Assembly: GCF_017356245.1 (NCBI RefSeq)
Contig: NZ_JAFMZZ010000001.1
Span: 2,428,196-2,492,195 of the forward strand
From: Bordetella petrii
Lineage (GTDB): Bacteria > Pseudomonadota > Gammaproteobacteria > Burkholderiales > Burkholderiaceae_B
DNA: 64,000 nucleotides
Reading direction: 5' to 3'
Positions within the stretch are counted from its first letter, which is position 1. Each line of letters opens with the position of its first letter. The position numbers were made by a program, and so were the translations under genes. Under the pieces are notes generated by a model that worked only from the letters and a program-made list of their open reading frames with translations, was not told where the DNA came from and did no database searches. Below are positions 1 through 8,571 of this stretch, one piece after another.

Positions 1-1
1 T

Positions 2-856
2 GTCATGACCATCGTGCCGGCCAAGGTGGCCGGCTGCGAAGAAGTGATCGCCTGCCTGCCGCCGGGCGCGCACCCGGCCATGATCGCCGGCTGCCATCTG
101 GCGGGCGCCGACCGCATTTTCCTGGTGGGCGGGGCGCAGGCGATTGCCGCCATGGCCTGCGGCACCGAGTCGATTCCCGCGGTGGACAAGATCGTGGGGC
201 CGGGCAATGCCTACGTCAATGAAGCCAAGCGGCAAGTGTTCGGCGAAGTCGGCATCGACCAGTTGGCGGGCCCCAGCGAGATTTTCGTGGTGGCCGACGA
301 GACGGGCGACGCGGACATGATCGCCACCGACCTGCTGGCCCAGGCCGAGCACGACGTGCGCACCCGTGTCGGCCTGATCACCACCAGCGAGCCGCTGGCG
401 CGCGCCACGCTGGCCGCGGTCGAGCGCCAGCTGCAAGACCTGCCCACGGCCGACGTGGCCGGGCGCGCCTGGCACGACTACGGCGAAATCGCCCTGTGCG
501 CCGACGAAGCCGCGATGCTGGCCTATTCCGATCAGGTGGCCGCCGAGCACCTGCAAGTGCACACGCGCGACCCGCACGCCACCGGCCAGAAGCTGCGCAA
601 CTACGGATCGCTGTTCATCGGCCCGCTGGCCAGCGTGGTGTATTCGGACAAGTGCTGCGGCACCAACCACACGCTGCCCACCATGGGCGCCGGCCGCTAC
701 ACCGGCGGCTTGTGGGTCGGGTCGTTCGTGAAGATCTGCACGCACCAATGGCTGGACCCGCGCGGCGTGGCCGCCGTGGCCCCGCCCGCCGTGCGCCAGA
801 GCGCCACCGAAGGCATGGAAGGCCATCGCCGCGCCGCCGCGCTGCGCCTGGGCTGA
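2..856 (+). CDS. HisD-family dehydrogenase, catabolic type (5' end outside window)
   Basis: This is an NAD-dependent alcohol dehydrogenase of the histidinol dehydrogenase family; the frame is open to the left edge, so roughly the first third is missing (HisD proteins are about 430 residues). The family's zinc and catalytic residues can be matched in order, counting from the Met codon at position 5: Gln113 and His116 in QAEHD, Glu181-His182 in AEHLQ, Asp215 before CCGTNH, and His274. The segment CCGTNHTLPTMGAG differs from what I recall of biosynthetic HisD and resembles catabolic paralogues such as sulfopropanediol dehydrogenase (HpsN). It is followed after 41 bp by a Bug receptor and then an MlrC-type gene, which also suggests catabolism rather than histidine synthesis. 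The substrate cannot be told from sequence. Confidence 0.85.
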   Translation, partial: VMTIVPAKVAGCEEVIACLPPGAHPAMIAGCHLAGADRIFLVGGAQAIAAMACGTESIPAVDKIVGPGNAYVNEAKRQVFGEVGIDQLAGPSEIFVVADETGDADMIATDLLAQAEHDVRTRVGLITTSEPLARATLAAVERQLQDLPTADVAGRAWHDYGEIALCADEAAMLAYSDQVAAEHLQVHTRDPHATGQKLRNYGSLFIGPLASVVYSDKCCGTNHTLPTMGAGRYTGGLWVGSFVKICTHQWLDPRGVAAVAPPAVRQSATEGMEGHRRAAALRLG

Positions 857-897
857 CCTCGCCGCAACGCCTACTATTCACACTCAAGGGGAACAAC

Positions 898-1872
898 ATG
901 ACATTCCGCACATCCGCCGCCGCGCTGGCCATGGCCGCCTGCTTCATCGCGCCGCAGGCCCAGGCCGAATCGCCGTATCCGTCGCGGCCCATCAAGCTGG
1001 TCGTGCCGTTTCCGCCGGGCGGCACTACCGATGTCCTGGCGCGCACCATCGCCGATCCGCTGGGCAAGCTGCTCAAGCAGACCGTGGTGGTGGAAAACCG
1101 CAGCGGCGCGGCCGGCCGCATCGGCAGCGAATATGTGATCCGCGCCGAACCCGACGGCTATACGCTGGGCATCGCCACGGTCAGCTCGCACGCCGTCACG
1201 CCGGTGGTGTACGACAACATCACGTACGACGTCACTACCGACCTGGTGCCCATCACCCGGTTGGCGTCGGTGCCCAATGTGCTGACCATCAGCCCCAAGG
1301 TGCCCGCCACCGACATGAAATCCTTCATCGCCCTGCTCAAGAGCCGGCCCAACCATTACACCTATGGGTCCGCCGGCGCCGGTTCCGAGGCCAACATGAT
1401 GGGCGAGCTGTTCAAGCTGAGCACGGGCACCCAGATGATGCATGTGCCCTACCGCGGCTCGGGCCCGGCCTTGCAGGATGCCCTGGGCGGCCAGATCGCG
1501 GCGGTGTTCGACAACCTGCCCTCGTCGCTGCCTTTCATCCGCAACGGCGACCTGAAAGCGCTGGCCATTGCCTACCCGCAGCGCATCGACGCCCTGCCCG
1601 ACGTGCCCACGTTCGCCGAAGTCGGGTTGCCGGAAGTGAACGACGCGTCGTGGTTCGGCTTGGTGGCGCCCAAGGACACGCCGCCCGAGATCGTGCAGCG
1701 CATTTACGAAGCCACCCGCGAAGTCCTGGCCATGCCCGACGTCCGGCAACGGCTGGCGGGCTTTTCGGCGGTGCCGGTAGGCAACCCGCCGGCCGAGTTC
1801 GCCGCCGAACTCAAGGCCGAGATCGACAAGCAGCGCAAGACGGCCGAGCGCGCCCACATCAACCTGAAATAA
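898..1872 (+). CDS. Bug-family periplasmic solute-binding protein
   Basis: A 324-residue extracytoplasmic receptor of the Bug (TctC-like) family, which binds small carboxylates in the periplasm. The ATG at 898 has an AGGGGAAC ribosome site just upstream and gives a typical signal peptide (hydrophobic stretch to about residue 24, cleavage near QAQA-ES). The family signature YPSRPIKLVVPFPPGG follows directly, with VVENRSGAAGRIG and the later HVPYRGSGPALQD motif. No TctA or TctB genes are adjacent, so it is an orphan receptor, as is common in Bordetella. It lies between the HisD-like and MlrC-like genes in one operon and probably captures the substrate that they process. The ligand is unknown. 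Confidence 0.9.
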   Translation: MTFRTSAAALAMAACFIAPQAQAESPYPSRPIKLVVPFPPGGTTDVLARTIADPLGKLLKQTVVVENRSGAAGRIGSEYVIRAEPDGYTLGIATVSSHAVTPVVYDNITYDVTTDLVPITRLASVPNVLTISPKVPATDMKSFIALLKSRPNHYTYGSAGAGSEANMMGELFKLSTGTQMMHVPYRGSGPALQDALGGQIAAVFDNLPSSLPFIRNGDLKALAIAYPQRIDALPDVPTFAEVGLPEVNDASWFGLVAPKDTPPEIVQRIYEATREVLAMPDVRQRLAGFSAVPVGNPPAEFAAELKAEIDKQRKTAERAHINLK

Positions 1873-1898
1873 ACGGGCAGGCGCCCGCGGAGACCGCC

Positions 1899-3437
1899 AT
1901 GGCCACTTCCTACCGCATCCTGGTGGCGCAGTTGTTCCAGGAAACGCACGGCTTCACGCCCGTGGCCACGCCGCTGTCGGCCTTCGAGATCGAGGAAGGC
2001 CCCGCCATGCTGGCCGCCAATGCGGCGGCCGACTCGGTGCTGGGCGGCATCCTGCGCACCCTGCGGGCGCGCGGCTGCGAAGCCGTGCCCACCCTGGCCG
2101 CGCGGGCCCGGCCGGGCGGCCGCGTGGAAGACGCCGCCTATGCGCGGCTGCGCGACGGCATTCTGCAGGTGGCCCGCCAGGGCGGCTACGATGCCATCGC
2201 GCTGTGCCTGCACGGATGCATGCAGACCATCGGGCTGGACAGCGCCGAGGCCGACCTGCTGGCGCGGCTGCGAGGCATCGTGGGGCCGGACATGCCCATC
2301 GTGGCGGGCTTCGACCTGCACGCGCACGCCATCCCCGCGATGCTGGGGCAGCTGGACTTCGCCTCGGCCTACAAGACCAACCCGCACGCCGACGCCGCGG
2401 CCACCGGCGAACGCGTGGCGACGCAGTTGCTGCACATCCTGGACAGCGGCCGGCGGCCGGTGGGCGCCAGCGTGCACGTGCCCATGCTGACGCGCGGCAA
2501 CGACGAAACCGCGCAGGGCCCGCTGGCCGACCTGCACGCGCGGGCAAGCGCCGCCGTAACCGCCGGGCGGGGCCTGATCGACGTGTCCATTTTCAACGTC
2601 AACCCGTTCATCGACGGCGCCGGCGTGGGCCAGACGGTAGCGGTATACGCCCAGCCGGACGCCCGCGGCGCGGCGCGCCAGCTCGCCGTGGAACTGGCGC
2701 AAGGCCTGTGGGACGGGCGCGACCGCTATGTGCACGACTTGCCCGACGTGGCCGGCCTGCTGCGGGCGCATGGCGACGATCCGCGCAAGCTCATCATCGG
2801 CGACTTCGGCGACCGCGTGCTGGCCGGCGGCCCGGGCGACAGCCCGCATGTGCTGGAGCGCTGCCTGGCGCTGACCGGCAAGCGTATCGCCGCCGTCATT
2901 ACCGACCCCGACGCCCTGGCGCAATGCCGCCGGGCCGGCCTGGGCGCCGAGATGGCGCTGCAGGTGGGCGGCGCCTATTCCCCCGATTGCCCCGCCCTGG
3001 CCGTAAGCGGGCGCGTCGCGGCCCTGGGCGACGGCGTGTTCCGCAACCGCGGCGTATTCATGCGCGGCGCCACCCTGCGGCTGGGGCCCTACACCGTGCT
3101 GCGCCACCCCCGCTACGACCTGCTGATCACCCAGGACGCCATCATGTCGCAAGACCCGGGCTGCTACCTGGATGCCGGCATCGACCTGGACGCGGCCGAT
3201 ATCATCGTGGTGAAGTCGGGCTACCACTTCAAGCTGGCCTTCGACACCCTGGGCGCGTGCGCCTGCGCCGAAACGCCCGGCCTGACGGGGTACCACCCCG
3301 AACGCCTGCCGTTCGGCCGCGCCCGCCCGCTGTACCCGCTGGACGAGATCGCGTTCCGGCCCGCCCCGGTCGATTTGCCCAGGCGATCCGCGGCGTCGCC
3401 GGGGTATGGCCAGGTGTCAGGCTCCCCAGGTGCCTGA
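1899..3437 (+). CDS. MlrC-family (DUF1485) metal-dependent hydrolase-like protein
   Basis: A 512-residue member of the MlrC/M81 family, named for microcystinase C but mostly of unknown substrate in soil and environmental bacteria. The N-terminal DUF1485 domain carries plausible zinc ligands in GFDLHAHA (about residues 135-142) and TNPHADA (about 160). The MlrC C-terminal domain fills the last 180 residues or so. The start at 1899 lies 26 bp after the Bug stop, with a GGAG site. The last nine or so residues and the stop codon are encoded by the dispersed repeat that begins at 3411, so the original C-terminus may have been replaced. The family and context suggest cleavage of an amide or ester in the pathway of the upstream receptor. 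Confidence 0.85.
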   Translation: MATSYRILVAQLFQETHGFTPVATPLSAFEIEEGPAMLAANAAADSVLGGILRTLRARGCEAVPTLAARARPGGRVEDAAYARLRDGILQVARQGGYDAIALCLHGCMQTIGLDSAEADLLARLRGIVGPDMPIVAGFDLHAHAIPAMLGQLDFASAYKTNPHADAAATGERVATQLLHILDSGRRPVGASVHVPMLTRGNDETAQGPLADLHARASAAVTAGRGLIDVSIFNVNPFIDGAGVGQTVAVYAQPDARGAARQLAVELAQGLWDGRDRYVHDLPDVAGLLRAHGDDPRKLIIGDFGDRVLAGGPGDSPHVLERCLALTGKRIAAVITDPDALAQCRRAGLGAEMALQVGGAYSPDCPALAVSGRVAALGDGVFRNRGVFMRGATLRLGPYTVLRHPRYDLLITQDAIMSQDPGCYLDAGIDLDAADIIVVKSGYHFKLAFDTLGACACAETPGLTGYHPERLPFGRARPLYPLDEIAFRPAPVDLPRRSAASPGYGQVSGSPGA

Positions 3438-3503
3438 CACCAAAGTGTGCAGCGACTGTCTCAATATAGAACGGTGTCAGGCACCTGCGGAGCCTGACAC
3501 CTG
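3411..3503. repeat. Dispersed double-hairpin intergenic repeat, copy 1
   Basis: A 93-bp element made of nested perfect inverted repeats. The outer arms (3411-3425 and 3489-3503) pair over 15 bp and the inner arms (3427-3441 and 3473-3487) pair over 15 bp. Each half can instead fold alone, since GGTGTCAGGC pairs with GCCTGACACC inside each half. The centre contains GTGTGCAGCGACTGTCTCA. A second copy with the same layout and core is at 14111-14208. This copy overlaps the end of the MlrC gene and ends 70 bp before the XRE gene. Confidence 0.85.
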
Positions 3504-3573
3504 CCAATAGCGCCCGGCTAGCCCCTGGCGGCGTGTATCCTGCCTGGCAGGGCTTTCCAAGGGGGACCACGCC

Positions 3574-4122
3574 ATGCCGAGAATCGGTGCAGATATCAGG
3601 GAACTACGTCGCCGGCGCGGGCTCGGCATACGCGAGGTCGCGCAGCGCTCGGGCGTATCGCACGCCTCGATCTCGCTGATCGAGCGCGACAAGATCAGTC
3701 CGTCGCTGGACACCCTGGCCGCGGTGCTGGACGCCCTGGGCACCACCATCGTGGGCTTTTTTTCCAGCAGCCGGCTGCTGGTGGCCGAATCGCCTTTTTA
3801 CGGCCCCGAAGACCTGCCCGAAATCGGCAAGGCCAGCACCATTTCGTACCGCATGATCGGCAGCCGCTTCGCCAACCGCGCCATGCTGATGATGCAAGAA
3901 CGCTACGCGCCGGGCGCCGATACGGGCCAGCTGTTCAGCCACAACGCCCAGGAAGCCGGCCTGGTCACCGCCGGGGCCATCGAGGTCACCGTGGGCGACA
4001 AGACCCGCGTGCTCGAGGCGGGCGACGCCTATTATTTCGACAGCCGGGTGCCGCACCGTTTCCGCAACGTGGGCGACGGCACCAGCGAGATCGTCAGCGC
4101 CGTCACGCCCCCCACCTATTGA
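3574..4122 (+). CDS. XRE-family regulator with C-terminal cupin domain
   Basis: A 182-residue transcription factor of the HTH_XRE-cupin type (PuuR-like architecture). Residues 6-60 or so form the helix-turn-helix, with the typical ISLIERDKISPSLDTLAAVL segment. Residues 105-180 form a cupin fold, with a FSHNAQEAGLV ... GDAYYFDSRVPHRF pattern that should sense a small ligand. A strong AAGGGGG ribosome site precedes the ATG. It lies downstream of the HisD-like/Bug/MlrC genes on the same strand, separated from them by the repeat, and is the likely local regulator. The ligand and operator are not evident. Confidence 0.88.
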   Translation: MPRIGADIRELRRRRGLGIREVAQRSGVSHASISLIERDKISPSLDTLAAVLDALGTTIVGFFSSSRLLVAESPFYGPEDLPEIGKASTISYRMIGSRFANRAMLMMQERYAPGADTGQLFSHNAQEAGLVTAGAIEVTVGDKTRVLEAGDAYYFDSRVPHRFRNVGDGTSEIVSAVTPPTY

Positions 4123-4164
4123 CCCCGGGACAGGCCGGCGGCCCCGCCCGCGCCCCGGGCCAGT

Positions 4165-4170
4165 TAAAAT
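4165..4170 (+). promoter_or_regulatory. Possible -10 element for glyQ
   Basis: A TAAAAT hexamer 79 bp before the glyQ start, in an otherwise very G/C-rich gap. No convincing -35 box lies 16-18 bp upstream, so this is a weak call based on composition and position only. Confidence 0.3.
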
Positions 4171-4248
4171 GGCCGGTTTCCTGCGCCAGGCGGCCGGGCC
4201 GCCCGCGCGCCGGCCTTGTTGCACGGCGCCCCGAATTCCAAGAATCCT

Positions 4249-5157
4249 ATGCTCACTTTTCAGCAAATCATCCTTACGCTCCAGGACTACTGGGACAAGC
4301 AGGGCTGCGCCCTGCTGCAGCCATACGACATGGAAGTCGGCGCCGGCACCTCGCACACGGCCACGTTCCTGCGCGCCATCGGCCCCGAGCCCTGGCGCGC
4401 CGCCTACGTGCAGCCCTCGCGCCGCCCCAAAGACGGCCGCTATGGCGAAAACCCCAACCGCCTGCAGCACTATTACCAGTACCAGGTGGTGCTCAAGCCC
4501 GCGCCGCCCGAAATCCTGGACCTGTACATCGGTTCGCTGAAAGCGCTGGGCATCGATCCCACCCAGCACGACATCCGCTTCGTCGAAGACGACTGGGAAA
4601 ACCCCACGCTGGGCGCCTGGGGCCTGGGCTGGGAGGTCTGGCTGAACGGCATGGAAGTCACCCAGTTCACCTACTTCCAGCAAGTGGGCGGGCTCGACTG
4701 CACGCCCACCACCGGCGAAATCACCTACGGCCTGGAACGCCTGGCCATGTACCTGCAGGGCGTGGAAAGCGTGTACGACCTGGTCTGGACCGAAGGCGTG
4801 AACGGCAACCGCGTGCTGTACCGCGACGTGTTCCACCAGAACGAAGTCGAGCAGTCCACCTACAACTTCGAGCACGCCTCGGCCGACATGCTGTTCGCGC
4901 ACTTCAACGACTACGAGGCCGAAGCCAAGCGCCTGATGGACGTGCCCCTGGCGCTGCCGGCCTACGAGGCCACGCTGAAGGCCGCGCATACCTTCAACCT
5001 GCTCGACGCGCGCGGCGCCATCAGCGTCACCGAGCGCGCCGCCTACATCGGCCGCATCCGCAACCTGTCGCGCGCCGTGGCGCAGGCTTATTACGATTCC
5101 CGTGAACGACTGGGCTTCCCCATGCTGACGAACCGCCGCGCCGGGGAGGCTGCCTGA
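4249..5157 (+). CDS. glyQ: Glycine--tRNA ligase alpha subunit
   Basis: A 302-residue catalytic alpha chain of the bacterial alpha2beta2 glycyl-tRNA synthetase, which activates glycine with ATP and charges tRNA-Gly in the cytoplasm. It begins [15 protein letters not shown] and contains the class II signatures [14 protein letters not shown], the YVQPSRRP region, [16 protein letters not shown] and the family tail. An in-frame ATG 33 bp earlier would add residues not seen in this family, so 4249 is preferred. The stop codon abuts the glyS start (TGAATG), which fits translational coupling of the two subunits. No glycine riboswitch-like fold was noticed upstream. Confidence 0.97.
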   Translation: MLTFQQIILTLQDYWDKQGCALLQPYDMEVGAGTSHTATFLRAIGPEPWRAAYVQPSRRPKDGRYGENPNRLQHYYQYQVVLKPAPPEILDLYIGSLKALGIDPTQHDIRFVEDDWENPTLGAWGLGWEVWLNGMEVTQFTYFQQVGGLDCTPTTGEITYGLERLAMYLQGVESVYDLVWTEGVNGNRVLYRDVFHQNEVEQSTYNFEHASADMLFAHFNDYEAEAKRLMDVPLALPAYEATLKAAHTFNLLDARGAISVTERAAYIGRIRNLSRAVAQAYYDSRERLGFPMLTNRRAGEAA

Positions 5158-7296
5158 ATGACGACGAACCTCCGCCCCCTGCTGGTCGAACTGCTGACCG
5201 AAGAACTTCCGCCCAAGGCCCTGCAGAAGCTGGGCCAGGCCTTTGCCGAGGGCGTGCGCGCCACCCTGCACAAGCACGGCCTGCTGACCGACGGCTGCCA
5301 GGCCACGGCCTTCGCCACGCCGCGCCGCCTGGCGGTGCGCCTGTCGCAGGTGCTCGACCAGGCGCCTGATCAAGACTACGCCGAAAAGCTCATGCCCGTG
5401 AAAGTGGGCCTGGACGCCGACGGCAGCCCCACGCCAGCCCTGCTGAAAAAGCTGGCCGCCAAGGGCCTGGAAGGCATCGACCCGGGCAACCTGGCGCGCG
5501 AGTCCGACGGCAAGCAAGACTACCTGGTCGCGCGCGGCACCGCGCCCGGCGCCCGGCTGGCCGACGGCCTGCAGGAAGGCCTGCAGGCCGCCATCGACGG
5601 CCTGCCCATTCCCAAGGTCATGCGCTACCAGCTGGCCGACGGCGTCACCACCGTGAAGTTCGTGCGCCCGGCGCACGGCCTGATCGCCCTGCATGGCGCC
5701 GCGATCGTGCCCGTGTCGGCCCTGGGCCTGTCGGCCGGCCGCCGCACCCTGGGGCATCGCTTCATGGCCGATGCGCCGGTCGACGTGGCCGACGCCGATG
5801 CCTACGAAACCGTGCTGGCCGAACAGGGCCGCGTGGTGGCCTCGTTCGAGGCGCGCCGCGCCGAGATCGACAGCCAGCTGCAGGCGCACGCCGCGCGCCT
5901 GGGCGCCACGCTGGGCACCGATCCCGAAGTCGCCGCCCTGCTCGATGAAGTCACCGCCCTGGTCGAGCACCCCACCGTCTACGAAGGCCAGTTCGACGAG
6001 CAGTTCCTGCAGGTGCCGCAGGAATGCCTGATCCTGACCATGCGGCTGAACCAGAAGTACTTTCCGCTGTTCGACCCGGCCACCGGCACGCTGACGCACC
6101 GCTTCCTGATCGTCAGCAACATGCACACCGCCAACCCGGCCAATATCGTCGAGGGCAACCAGCGCGTGGTGCGTCCGCGCCTGGCCGACGCCCAGTTCTT
6201 CTTCGACACCGACCGCAAAACTCCGCTGGCCGCGCGCGTGCAGCAGCTGGGCAGCATCGTGTATCACAACAAGCTGGGCACCCAGCTCGAACGCGTGGAA
6301 CGCGTGCGCGCCATTGCGCGCGGCGTCGCCGGGCTGTTGGGCGGCGACGCCGCCGCCGCCGACCGTGCCGCCCTGCTGGCCAAGGCCGACCTGGGCACCA
6401 ACATGGTGGGCGAATTCCCCGAGCTGCAGGGCATCATGGGCGCGTACTACGCGGCCGGCGACGGCGAACCCGACGACGTGGTGCAGGCGCTGCGCGGGCA
6501 ATACCGCATCAGGCTCGAAACCCCGGTCACGGCCGGCTCGCTGACCGCCGCCGTGCTGTTCATCGCCGAACGCGCCGAAACCCTGGTGGGCATCTGGGGC
6601 ATCGGCCTGGCGCCCACCGGCGAGCGCGACCCCTTCGGCCTGCGCCGCGCCGCGCTGGGCCTGATCAGCGCCTTCGAACAACTGGCCGCGGGCGGCCTGC
6701 TGGCCGCCAGCGCCAGCGGCCCGCTGTCGCTCGACGGCCTGCTGGAACTGGCCGCCGGCACCTTCCCGGCCGGCAAGATTCCGGCCGCCACGGTGCCCGA
6801 AGTGCGCGCCTTCATCTACGAGCGCTACCGCAACCAGCTGGCCGCCGAATTCGACCGCAACGCCGTCGACGCGGTGATCGCGCTGGCGCCGCCCCTGCAC
6901 CAGGCGGGCGCGCGCGTACGCGCGGTGACGGCGTTCGGCCAGCTGCCCGAAGCCGCCAGCCTGGCCGCCGCCAACAAGCGCATCGGCAACCTGCTCAAGA
7001 AGGCCGAAGGCGAGATCGGCGCGGTCGACCCGGCCCGCCTGGCCGAGCCCGCCGAACAGGCGCTGGCCGCCGCCGTGGCGGCCCTGCGCCCGCAGGCCCA
7101 GGCCCAGCTGCAGGCCGGCGATTTTGCCGGCAGCCTCAGCACGCTGGCCCAGGCGCGCGAGCCGGTCGACGCCTTCTTCGCCGACGTCATGGTCATGGCC
7201 GACGACCCGGCCGTGCGCGCCAACCGGCTGGCGCTGCTGGCGCAGCTGCACGGCCTGATGAACCAGGTGGCCGACATTTCCAGGCTGGCACAGTGA
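5158..7296 (+). CDS. glyS: Glycine--tRNA ligase beta subunit
   Basis: A 712-residue beta chain of glycyl-tRNA synthetase, which supplies tRNA recognition and supports the alpha subunit. The N-terminus (LLVELLTEELPPKALQKLG) and the later blocks GHRFMADAP, RMNQKYFPLFD and GIWGIGLAPTGERDPFGLRRAALG are characteristic, and the length matches the family (about 690-715). The last codons overlap the start of gmhB (GTGA), so glyQ, glyS, gmhB and plsC read as one transcription unit. Nothing is unusual. Confidence 0.97.
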   Translation: MTTNLRPLLVELLTEELPPKALQKLGQAFAEGVRATLHKHGLLTDGCQATAFATPRRLAVRLSQVLDQAPDQDYAEKLMPVKVGLDADGSPTPALLKKLAAKGLEGIDPGNLARESDGKQDYLVARGTAPGARLADGLQEGLQAAIDGLPIPKVMRYQLADGVTTVKFVRPAHGLIALHGAAIVPVSALGLSAGRRTLGHRFMADAPVDVADADAYETVLAEQGRVVASFEARRAEIDSQLQAHAARLGATLGTDPEVAALLDEVTALVEHPTVYEGQFDEQFLQVPQECLILTMRLNQKYFPLFDPATGTLTHRFLIVSNMHTANPANIVEGNQRVVRPRLADAQFFFDTDRKTPLAARVQQLGSIVYHNKLGTQLERVERVRAIARGVAGLLGGDAAAADRAALLAKADLGTNMVGEFPELQGIMGAYYAAGDGEPDDVVQALRGQYRIRLETPVTAGSLTAAVLFIAERAETLVGIWGIGLAPTGERDPFGLRRAALGLISAFEQLAAGGLLAASASGPLSLDGLLELAAGTFPAGKIPAATVPEVRAFIYERYRNQLAAEFDRNAVDAVIALAPPLHQAGARVRAVTAFGQLPEAASLAAANKRIGNLLKKAEGEIGAVDPARLAEPAEQALAAAVAALRPQAQAQLQAGDFAGSLSTLAQAREPVDAFFADVMVMADDPAVRANRLALLAQLHGLMNQVADISRLAQ

Positions 7297-7829
7297 AGCT
7301 CATCGTCCTCGACCGCGACGGCGTCATCAACCAGGACAGCGACGCCTTCGTCAAGAACCCCGACGAATGGATCGCCCTGCCGGGCAGCCTGGCGGCCATC
7401 GCCCGGCTGTCGCAGGCCGGCTATACGGTGGTGGTGGCCAGCAACCAGTCCGGCGTGGCGCGCGGCCTGTTCGACATGGCCACGCTCAACGCCATCCACG
7501 CCAAGCTGCACCGCGAGCTGGCCCTGGCCGGCGGCACCATCGACGCCATCTTCCTGTGCCCGCACGGCCCCGACGACGGCTGCGCCTGCCGCAAACCGCT
7601 GCCCGGCATGTACCACGACATCGCGCGCCGCTACGACACCGACCTGACCGGCGTGCCCGCCGTGGGCGACTCGCTGCGCGACCTGCAGGCCGCCGCGGCG
7701 GCCGGCTGCGCGCCCTGGCTGGTACTGACCGGCAACGGCGCGAAAACCCGCCAGGGCAGCCTGCCCGACGGCACCCGCGTCGCCCACGACCTGTCGGCCG
7801 TGGCCGACGCCCTGCTGCAGGAAGCCTGA
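7293..7829 (+). CDS. gmhB: D-glycero-beta-D-manno-heptose 1,7-bisphosphate 7-phosphatase
   Basis: A 178-residue HAD-superfamily phosphatase that removes the 7-phosphate in ADP-heptose synthesis for the LPS inner core. The GTG start at 7293 overlaps the glyS stop by 4 bp and gives KLIVLDRDGVINQD with the two catalytic aspartates. The zinc-binding loop CPHGPDDGCACRKP marks GmhB rather than a generic histidinol phosphatase. ASNQSG and VGDSLRD complete the HAD motifs. The next gene, plsC, starts 4 bp after its stop, so envelope functions follow the synthetase genes in this operon. Confidence 0.95.
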   Translation: MKLIVLDRDGVINQDSDAFVKNPDEWIALPGSLAAIARLSQAGYTVVVASNQSGVARGLFDMATLNAIHAKLHRELALAGGTIDAIFLCPHGPDDGCACRKPLPGMYHDIARRYDTDLTGVPAVGDSLRDLQAAAAAGCAPWLVLTGNGAKTRQGSLPDGTRVAHDLSAVADALLQEA

Positions 7830-7833
7830 CCCC

Positions 7834-8571
7834 ATGGCCTGGTTGCGTTCGCTGTTGTATATGGTGTTCCTGGTGGTTACGGTCATTCCGTACGCCATCG
7901 CCTGCATCCTGTGGGCCCCCCTGCCGCTGCACTGGCGCTACAAGCTTACGGTGGGCTGGCCGCGCCTGGCCATCTGGGGCGCGTGGGTCTTCTGCGGCAT
8001 CCGCTGGCAGATCAAGGGCGCCGAAAACCTGCCCGACGGCGGCTGCATTCTGCTGTCCAAGCACCAGTCGGCCTGGGAAACCCTGTTCTTCCCGGCCCAC
8101 ATGCCGCGCGAAGTCTGCTACGTGTACAAGAAAGAACTGCACATGCTGCCGTTCTTCGGCTGGGGCCTGGCGCTGTTGCGCATGATTCCCATCGACCGCT
8201 CCAAGGGCCGCGATGCCTTCGAGCAGGTCATCCGCCAGGGCAAGGTGCGGCTCGAAGAAGGCCGCTGGCCGCTGCTGTTTCCCGAAGGCACCCGCGTCCC
8301 CCCTGGCAAGACCGCGCGCTTCAAGATGGGCGGCGCGCTGCTGGCGTCGCGCACCGGCGCGGTGGTGATCCCTGTGGCGCACAACGCGGGCGAATGCTGG
8401 CGCCGCAATGCCTTCGTGAAACGGCCCGGAATGATCACCGTATCCATCGGGCCCGCGATAGAATCGCAAGGAATTTCCCCCGACGAGCTCAACGCCAGGG
8501 TGCAGGCCTGGATCGAAGGGGAAATGCGCCAACTCAATCCCGAAAGGTATGCCCAGCAACGGCCAGCTTGA
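7834..8571 (+). CDS. plsC: 1-acyl-sn-glycerol-3-phosphate acyltransferase
   Basis: A 245-residue inner-membrane acyltransferase that converts lysophosphatidate to phosphatidate. The N-terminal hydrophobic span is followed by the acyl-acceptor motif KHQSAWE (H-X4-E rather than the textbook H-X4-D, a variant I believe is common in betaproteobacterial homologues), then PIDRSKG and FPEGTRVPPG. It sits in the glyQ-glyS-gmhB run, 4 bp after gmhB, and its last 23 bp overlap the next gene. The substrate could be a related lysolipid, but context favours phospholipid synthesis. Confidence 0.92.
   Translation: MAWLRSLLYMVFLVVTVIPYAIACILWAPLPLHWRYKLTVGWPRLAIWGAWVFCGIRWQIKGAENLPDGGCILLSKHQSAWETLFFPAHMPREVCYVYKKELHMLPFFGWGLALLRMIPIDRSKGRDAFEQVIRQGKVRLEEGRWPLLFPEGTRVPPGKTARFKMGGALLASRTGAVVIPVAHNAGECWRRNAFVKRPGMITVSIGPAIESQGISPDELNARVQAWIEGEMRQLNPERYAQQRPA

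Noticed and set aside
4123..4248. Glycine riboswitch before glyQ
   Set aside because: The gap is short and G/C-rich with no tandem aptamer pattern.
3604..7251. Very long open frame on the reverse strand opposite glyQ and glyS
   Set aside because: It mirrors the codons of two certain housekeeping genes, is full of low-complexity Ala/Gly/Arg/Gln runs, and is expected from strong third-position G/C bias.
8061..8100. H-X4-E instead of H-X4-D in the plsC active site
   Set aside because: I believe this variant is common in betaproteobacterial homologues and the rest of the site is intact, so it is not evidence of inactivation.
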